NCBI GenBank assembly: GCA_016125275.1
Contig: WGMB01000004.1
Location: 186,001-250,000 of the forward strand
DNA: 64,000 bases
Reading direction: 5' to 3'
From: Acidobacteriota bacterium
GTDB taxonomy: Bacteria > Acidobacteriota > Terriglobia > Bryobacterales > UBA6623
A program made the position numbers and the translations under genes. Positions within the stretch are counted from its first letter, which is position 1; every line of letters starts with the position of its first letter. Shown piece after piece: positions 59,088-64,000 of this stretch. The notes beneath the pieces are model-generated. The model made no database searches. It had not been told where the DNA came from and was given only the letters and a program-made list of their open reading frames with translations.

Positions 59088-59963
59088 ATGAGCTCCCGAT
59101 TCGTTCTTGCCCTTGCCATTTCGGCCGGTATGGCCCTGCTGGTCACCGGCATCTTCTACCAGATCGCGATTCGCGACGACGGCGCGCCGCAGGATTTGGC
59201 GGTGACCGAGGTCGTGGTGGCGGTCAAAGATCTGGAAGTCGGCTCCCGCATCGAAGCGACGGATCTGCGTCTGGACGAGTGGCCGGCGACCAAAGTGCCG
59301 GCGGGCTCGTTCCGGGCGCTCGAAGACGTCGTCGACCGCACCGCGGTGAACCGCATCCTGGCCGATGAACCGGTTCTCGAACGGCGCTTGGCGGACAAGG
59401 GCTCCGGGGTCGGCCTGTCGCCCAAGGTTCCCGAAGGCATGCGCGCCATGTCAGTGCGAGTGGACGACGTCAACGGCGTGGCCGGCTTCGTGCTGCCGGA
59501 GGCGCGGGTGGACCTGCTGGTGACGGGGATGCCGCGTGACAACCCGTTGGCGGGCCAGATGACCAAGACGCTGCTGGGCAATGTGCGGGTGCTCTCGGCG
59601 GGCGAACACCTGACGCCGGACGCCTCGGGCCGGCCGCAGAAGGTGCCGGTGGTGACCTTGCTGTTGACGCCCCAGCAGGCCGAGATGGTGACCTTGGCGC
59701 AGGCGCACGGCCGGCTGCAGTTGGTGCTGCGCAACTCCAAGGACCCCGAGACGGCCGATACGACGGGGGTGCGCGAGTCCGAGTTGTTCGGCGGGCCGGC
59801 GCGGACCATCAACGTCGGCAACCCGGCTCCCGCGCCGCCGCCCAAGATGGAGCCGGTGCGCCTGGAGCCTCCGCCTCCGCCGCCGGCGATCGAAGTCGAA
59901 ATGATTCGAGGCAACCAGCGGTCGGTCGAGACCTTCTCGTCCGGCGAGGCCGACGGCCACTAA
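59088..59963 (+). CDS. cpaB: Flp pilus assembly protein CpaB (RcpC)
   Basis: 291 aa from ATG 59088 (GTG 59085 also possible). An N-terminal membrane anchor (FVLALAISAGMALLVTGIFY) is followed by the SAF domain (VVVAVKDLEVGSRIEATDLR) and the CpaB/RcpC core (MRAMSVRVDDVNGVAGFVLP, then VTLLLTPQQAEMVTLAQAHG). The C-terminus is Pro-rich. Periplasmic. In Tad systems it works with the secretin CpaC, which would normally be encoded next but is not here. Confidence 0.92.
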   Translation: MSSRFVLALAISAGMALLVTGIFYQIAIRDDGAPQDLAVTEVVVAVKDLEVGSRIEATDLRLDEWPATKVPAGSFRALEDVVDRTAVNRILADEPVLERRLADKGSGVGLSPKVPEGMRAMSVRVDDVNGVAGFVLPEARVDLLVTGMPRDNPLAGQMTKTLLGNVRVLSAGEHLTPDASGRPQKVPVVTLLLTPQQAEMVTLAQAHGRLQLVLRNSKDPETADTTGVRESELFGGPARTINVGNPAPAPPPKMEPVRLEPPPPPPAIEVEMIRGNQRSVETFSSGEADGH

Positions 59964-60014
59964 AGGCGCTTCCGCCCTGCGCGTTCGTAGAGGCGGCCCC
60001 GAGGAGGCGGAGCG

Positions 60015-61214
60015 ATGAGCGCCATAACCGAAGAATCGGGAACGCCCGTCCGCGCCGTTCTCGTTTGTCCGGACGACGGTCTGTTCCAAGCCCTGCGGGC
60101 GGCTCGCAGCGCGGCGCCGCAGTTCGAGATCGTCGAGGAGATCTCGAGCTACGCCGAAGCGGCGAAGCACGCCGAGCGGTTGGCGCGAATGGACGCCGCC
60201 CTGCTGGACGTGGGCTCGGACCGCACCGAGGCGCTCGGCCTGCTGCGGCGGCTGATCGAGATCAACCCTGACTTCGCGGTCGTGGGCTTGAACCGCTCGA
60301 ACGACCCGGAGACGATTCTGCAATGCCTGCGGGCCGGGGCGGCGGAGTTCCTGTCGAGCCCCTTTCCGCCGCATGACTTGCGGCAGGCGATCCAGAGGAT
60401 CGGCCGGCGGCGCGCGGCCGAGGTTCGGCCGACGGCGCTGCGGCGCGGTAAGCTGCTGGCCTTCGCTCCGGTCAAGGGCGGCTCCGGCGCTACCACGCTG
60501 GCCTATACCGTCGCCTTCCAGATCCAGCGCGAGACGCGCCAGCGGGTGCTGCTGGCGGACCTGAGTCTGTCGGCCGGGGTGATCAGCTTTCTGCTGCGGC
60601 TGCGCACGCAGTACACCCTGATCGACGCTCTGCGGCATTCGAGCCAAATCGACGAGGCGCTGTGGAAGTCGCTGGTGACGACGCATCAGGGCGTGGACGT
60701 GCTGGTGGCGCCGGAGCGTCCCGAGCCGGCGCTGATCGAGCCCTATCCGGTGGAGGCTGTGCTGGAGTTCGCTCGCTCGCTCTATGACTGGGTGATCATC
60801 GACCTCGAGACGGTGTGCGACGCACTGGGTCTGATCGCGGTCAACGCCGCCGACCAGATCAATCTGGTCTGCTCGACGGCGATGCCGTCGCTGTTCCTGA
60901 TGCGGCGCACGATTCCGCTGCTCGAGGAGATGGGTCGCTCGCGGGATCAGATCCAGGTGCTGGTGAACCGGGTCGACCGGCGAGCCGAGCTGTCGATCGA
61001 GGACATGGAGAAGATCTTTCGGGCGTCGGTGACGGCCACCTTTCCCGAAGACAACTCCGGCGTGGAGCGGGCGCTGCGTGAGGGAACGGTGGTGGCCGAC
61101 AACAGCGACCTGGGGAAGAAGACGCGGCAGTTCGTGGCCGAGCTGCTGGGCAAGAAGCCCAAGCAGGCCGGCGGCGCCTTGGGGGCGTTCAAGAGTCTGC
61201 TCGGCGGGGCCTGA
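60015..61214 (+). CDS. cpaE: Flp pilus assembly ATPase CpaE (TadZ-like)
   Basis: 399 aa. The N-terminal atypical receiver-like domain (VLVCPDDGLFQALRAARS, ending GAAEFLSSPFPPHDLRQAIQ) precedes a MinD/ParA-type ATPase domain with the deviant Walker A KGGSGATTLA near residue 153 and DWVIIDLETVCDAL as the Walker B region. TadZ/CpaE localises the pilus machine to a pole. GAGGAGGCGG precedes the ATG. It directly follows cpaB, with no secretin gene between. Confidence 0.92.
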   Translation: MSAITEESGTPVRAVLVCPDDGLFQALRAARSAAPQFEIVEEISSYAEAAKHAERLARMDAALLDVGSDRTEALGLLRRLIEINPDFAVVGLNRSNDPETILQCLRAGAAEFLSSPFPPHDLRQAIQRIGRRRAAEVRPTALRRGKLLAFAPVKGGSGATTLAYTVAFQIQRETRQRVLLADLSLSAGVISFLLRLRTQYTLIDALRHSSQIDEALWKSLVTTHQGVDVLVAPERPEPALIEPYPVEAVLEFARSLYDWVIIDLETVCDALGLIAVNAADQINLVCSTAMPSLFLMRRTIPLLEEMGRSRDQIQVLVNRVDRRAELSIEDMEKIFRASVTATFPEDNSGVERALREGTVVADNSDLGKKTRQFVAELLGKKPKQAGGALGAFKSLLGGA

Positions 61215-61290
61215 GGCGCGGCCGGAAGACGGGCTGCAAGAAAGACCGGCTTCTGCCGATATGCCCTAACGAGGTCCCTCTCCCCCCGCC

Positions 61291-62664
61291 ATGTCCGTCA
61301 CCGAACTCCAACAGCGTCTCCAGTCCAGCAACTGGCAGGATCCCCCCGAAGGCCCGCTGGCGCACCGGCGTCCGGCGCTCGACAGCCGGCGGCAGGATCT
61401 GAAGTTCACCCTGCACCGCAAGCTGCTCGACAAGATCAACTTGGAGGCGCTGGCGTCGATCGAGACCCAGACGCTGCGCAACGAAGTTCGCGGCGCGCTC
61501 TCGCAGCTCATCGATCAGGAGCAGACGCTGCTCAGCGCGGTCGAGCGCAACCAGATCGTGGCCGAGGTGCTCGACGAGGTCTTCGGTCTCGGGCCGCTGG
61601 AGCCGCTGCTGCAGGAGCCGGCGATCTCCGACATTCTCGTCAACGGCCATAAGCAGGTGTATGTGGAGCGCAAGGGGCGCCTCGAACTGTCGAGCGTGAC
61701 CTTCAAAGATGACGCGCACCTGCTGCGGATCATCGACAAGATCGTCAGCCAGGTGGGCCGACGCATCGATGAATCGTCGCCGATGGTGGACGCCCGCTTG
61801 GCCGACGGCTCGCGCGTCAACGCGATCATCCCGCCGCTGGCCGTGGACGGTCCGCTGCTGTCGATCCGCCGTTTCGGCACCGACAAGCTGATGCCGGCCG
61901 ACCTGGTGGACAAGAAGGCGATGACGGCGGAGATGATGCAGTTGCTCGAAGCCTGCGTCCGTTCGCGCCTGAACATCGTGGTGGCCGGCGGCACCGGCTC
62001 GGGCAAGACGACGCTGCTCAACGGCCTGTCGGCGTTCATCTCGCCCAAAGAGCGCATCGTGACGATCGAGGACGCCGCCGAGCTGCAGCTCAAGCAGCCG
62101 CACCTGGCTCGGCTCGAGACGCGTCCGCCGAACATGGAGGGCGGCGGCGCGATCCGGCAGCGAGAGCTGCTGGTGAACGCTCTGCGCATGCGGCCCGACC
62201 GGATCGTGGTCGGCGAGTGCCGCGGCGAGGAAGCCCTCGACATGCTGCAGGCGATGAACACCGGCCACGACGGCTCGATGACGACCGTCCACGCCAACTC
62301 GCCGCGCGACGTGATCATGCGCCTGGAGGTGATGGTCACCATGGCGAGCTCGAACCTGAGCTTGCTGTCGATCCGCCAGCAGGTGGCTTCGGCCATTGAC
62401 GTGATCGTACAGACGGCGAGGCTTTCCGACGGCACCCGCAAAATCATGTCGATCACCGAGGTCGGCGGGCTGGAAGGCGAGACGGTCACGCTGCAGGACC
62501 TGTTCGTGTTCGAGAAGCGCGGGCTCACCGCCAGCGGCGCCGTGCGCGGACGCTTCGCGGCGACGGGCATCCGGCCGCGGTTCTATGAGCGGATGCTGGC
62601 GATGGGCAACGCCCTGCCGGCGGAGGTCTTCGACTCGGTGATGGAAGTGGGAGGCGACGACTGA
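61291..62664 (+). CDS. cpaF: Tad pilus secretion ATPase CpaF (TadA)
   Basis: 457 aa hexameric type II/IV secretion ATPase that powers pilus extension. The N-terminal domain is followed by Walker [21 protein letters not shown] (around residue 232), the Asp box ([20 protein letters not shown]), Walker [21 protein letters not shown] and the His box [15 protein letters not shown]. Stop and start of tadB overlap (TGATG). Complete. Confidence 0.96.
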   Translation: MSVTELQQRLQSSNWQDPPEGPLAHRRPALDSRRQDLKFTLHRKLLDKINLEALASIETQTLRNEVRGALSQLIDQEQTLLSAVERNQIVAEVLDEVFGLGPLEPLLQEPAISDILVNGHKQVYVERKGRLELSSVTFKDDAHLLRIIDKIVSQVGRRIDESSPMVDARLADGSRVNAIIPPLAVDGPLLSIRRFGTDKLMPADLVDKKAMTAEMMQLLEACVRSRLNIVVAGGTGSGKTTLLNGLSAFISPKERIVTIEDAAELQLKQPHLARLETRPPNMEGGGAIRQRELLVNALRMRPDRIVVGECRGEEALDMLQAMNTGHDGSMTTVHANSPRDVIMRLEVMVTMASSNLSLLSIRQQVASAIDVIVQTARLSDGTRKIMSITEVGGLEGETVTLQDLFVFEKRGLTASGAVRGRFAATGIRPRFYERMLAMGNALPAEVFDSVMEVGGDD

Positions 62665-63647
62665 TGGCGCTGCTGATCGTGATCTTCGTCGCGACGCTGG
62701 GCGTGACGGCGTTGACCTGGGGGCTGGTCCAGCGGACCTTCCAGAACCGCGACGCGGCTCGCACGCGCGATCGGCTGGTGGGCCGTGAGCGGACGCCGGC
62801 TAAGGGCGAGGCCGGCAAGGCGCCGGCGCAGCAACTGTTCCTGGGCGAAGGCCAGGACACCAAGCACGTGCTGCGCTGGGCGCTGGCGAAGCTCAACATC
62901 GACCAGGCGCTGCAGAAGCTGATCGAGCAGGCCGGCGTCGGCTGGACTTCCGGCCAAGTGGTGGCGAGCTGCCTGCTGCTGGCGCTGATCGTCTTCAACC
63001 TGTGTTGGTATCTGGCGCCGCCGCAGGTGCGCGAGGTCTCCTTCGTCGTGGCTCTCGGAGCGGCCGCGCTGCCGATCTCGTACCTGCGCCGCACGCGGCG
63101 GAAGCGGACCTACGCCTTCGAGGCGCAGTTTCCCGATGCGTTGCAGTTCATTGCACGGGCGATGCGGGCCGGCCACGCCTTCTCGGTCTCGCTCGAGATG
63201 CTGCACAAGGAGTTCACCGAGCCGCTCGGCGGAGAGTTCCGGCGCACCTTCGAGGAACAGAACCTGGGGCTGCCGATCGACACGGCGCTCGAAAAGCTGG
63301 CCCGAAGAATGCCGCTGCTCGACGTGCAGTTCTTCGTGGCCGCTGTGGTGTTGCAGAAGCGCACCGGCGGCAACCTGGCGGAAATTCTCGACAAGCTGGC
63401 GGTGCTGATCCGCGAGAGGTTCAAGCTGCGCGGACAGATCCGCACGATCAGCGCCCAGGGCCGCATGTCGAGCCTAGTGCTGACGGGGATTCCGGTGGTG
63501 GTGGGCGTGATGATGTACTTCGTCAACCGGGCGCACATGCAGTTCTTTGTGGAAGAAGAGATTGGGCGCTGGATGGCGCTGCTGGCGATCGGTTTCGTGG
63601 CGGTGGGGTACCTCGTCATGCGGCAGATCGTGAACATCGAGGTCTGA
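62664..63647 (+). CDS. tadB: Tad pilus inner-membrane assembly protein TadB
   Basis: 327 aa GspF-type platform protein. Membrane helices: N-terminal (LLIVIFVATLGVTALTWGLV), a pair around 95-140 (VVASCLLLALIVFNLCWYLA, VALGAAALPISYL) and a C-terminal pair (LVLTGIPVVVGVMMYFVNRA, ALLAIGFVAVGYLVMRQIV). The cytoplasmic T2SF domain contains FPDALQFIARAMRAGHAFSV and RTGGNLAEILDKLAVLIRER. Coupled to cpaF by a one-base stop/start overlap. Confidence 0.95.
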   Translation: MALLIVIFVATLGVTALTWGLVQRTFQNRDAARTRDRLVGRERTPAKGEAGKAPAQQLFLGEGQDTKHVLRWALAKLNIDQALQKLIEQAGVGWTSGQVVASCLLLALIVFNLCWYLAPPQVREVSFVVALGAAALPISYLRRTRRKRTYAFEAQFPDALQFIARAMRAGHAFSVSLEMLHKEFTEPLGGEFRRTFEEQNLGLPIDTALEKLARRMPLLDVQFFVAAVVLQKRTGGNLAEILDKLAVLIRERFKLRGQIRTISAQGRMSSLVLTGIPVVVGVMMYFVNRAHMQFFVEEEIGRWMALLAIGFVAVGYLVMRQIVNIEV

Positions 63648-63663
63648 GGGAGGAGGGAGAGCC

Positions 63664-64000
63664 ATGGCGCTGCTGCTGTCGGTCTTGATGTTTGTGTTCG
63701 TGATGTCGCTGCTGTACTTCTTCGGCATGAAGCTGTGGGTGAGCCCCCAGAACGTGGTGGAGAGGGTGCTGGGCGAGGCGCGCCAGACCGAGGCGCGGCA
63801 TCCGAGCCTGGCCTTCCGCGACGTCCTCACGAAGCTCGGCGACTTCGTGCCTTCGTCGCCCGCCGACTTATCGCTGACGCAGAAGCGCCTCTATGCGGCC
63901 GGCTTCCGCACGGCCGGCGCGCTGAAGACGTTTTTGGGCGTGAAGGCGCTGCTGACCTTGCTGATGCCGCTGGCCGCTTGGCTGGCCACCAGCCAGCTGG
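63664..64000 (+). CDS. tadC: Tad pilus inner-membrane assembly protein TadC, cut by window edge
   Basis: The first 112 codons only; the gene continues past the right edge. The N-terminal membrane helix (LLSVLMFVFVMSLLYFFGMK) and the segment LTQKRLYAAGFRTAGALKTF then LGVKALLTLLMPLAAWLA match TadC. GGGAGGAGGGAGA lies just before the ATG, 16 nt after tadB. The T2SF domain would lie beyond the window. Confidence 0.85.
   Translation, partial: MALLLSVLMFVFVMSLLYFFGMKLWVSPQNVVERVLGEARQTEARHPSLAFRDVLTKLGDFVPSSPADLSLTQKRLYAAGFRTAGALKTFLGVKALLTLLMPLAAWLATSQL

Noticed and set aside
1-64000. CRISPR arrays, complete insertion sequences, rRNA genes, prophage or replication origin
   Set aside because: No repeat-spacer array, intact transposase with inverted ends, rRNA sequence, phage structural gene or DnaA-box cluster was seen.

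Overview
The window is 64 kb of GC-rich, gene-dense bacterial chromosome. Gene content suggests Acidobacteriota, probably the Bryobacterales/Solibacter group. This is an inference from a very large Oar-like TonB receptor with an N-terminal carboxypeptidase-regulatory domain, several Tat-exported oxidoreductase, enolase-like and unknown proteins, a BsuPI-domain secreted protein, a ceramidase-like hydrolase, GH88 and oligogalacturonate-lyase-like proteins, and a Flp/Tad pilus. No 16S rRNA gene is present to confirm it. The only RNA gene seen is tRNA-Leu(CAG).

Layout. 1-2.6 kb: a two-subunit molybdenum hydroxylase (iorAB-like). 2.65-9.3 kb: a branched-chain amino-acid cluster, with promoter, Ile/Val-rich leader peptide, attenuator, ilvB, ilvN, ilvC, two small unknown genes and cimA. 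leuCD lie separately at 41.5-43.5 kb, so pyruvate-derived (citramalate) isoleucine synthesis is indicated. 9.3-10.6 kb: a solo Vsr endonuclease and a HEPN gene pair. 10.6-13.7 kb: a paired M16 protease. 13.8-15.4 kb: an ECF41 sigma factor with its own consensus promoter and a flavodoxin-like partner. 15.4-27 kb: redox and export functions, namely a quinoprotein dehydrogenase with a pentahaem cytochrome, a YdeP-type molybdoenzyme, and a set of binding protein, beta-propeller, MauG-like peroxidase and orphan ABC ATPase. 27-46.7 kb: TonB receptor, Uma2, Gfo/Idh/MocA, ceramidase-like protein, nadB, TPR protein, rarA, GH88, leuCD, and enolase-like and unknown Tat proteins. 46.8-53.1 kb: a small channel with two detached MgtE-N-like proteins, a polytopic membrane protein, a CPA2 antiporter and an oligogalacturonate-lyase-like protein.

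53.2-55.4 kb holds the most interesting locus. A membrane protein with a Cys/Gly/Ser-rich C-terminal tail is followed without a gap by a DUF692 multinuclear iron oxidase and an overlapping partner protein resembling the BufC/SCO6045 class. This looks like an uncharacterised RiPP-type peptide-modifying system whose substrate is membrane anchored.

55.4-58.2 kb is a mosaic of debris: RHS fragments, a RAYT transposase stub, truncated genes and a possible immunity gene. It is bounded by 30-bp direct repeats and lies beside tRNA-Leu. From 58.5 kb to the right edge runs a Flp/Tad pilus operon (flp, flp, cpaB, cpaE, cpaF, tadB, and tadC cut by the edge).

A recurring regulatory feature is a -10-like hexamer 5 to 9 nt before the start codon at several genes, which suggests leaderless transcripts are common here.
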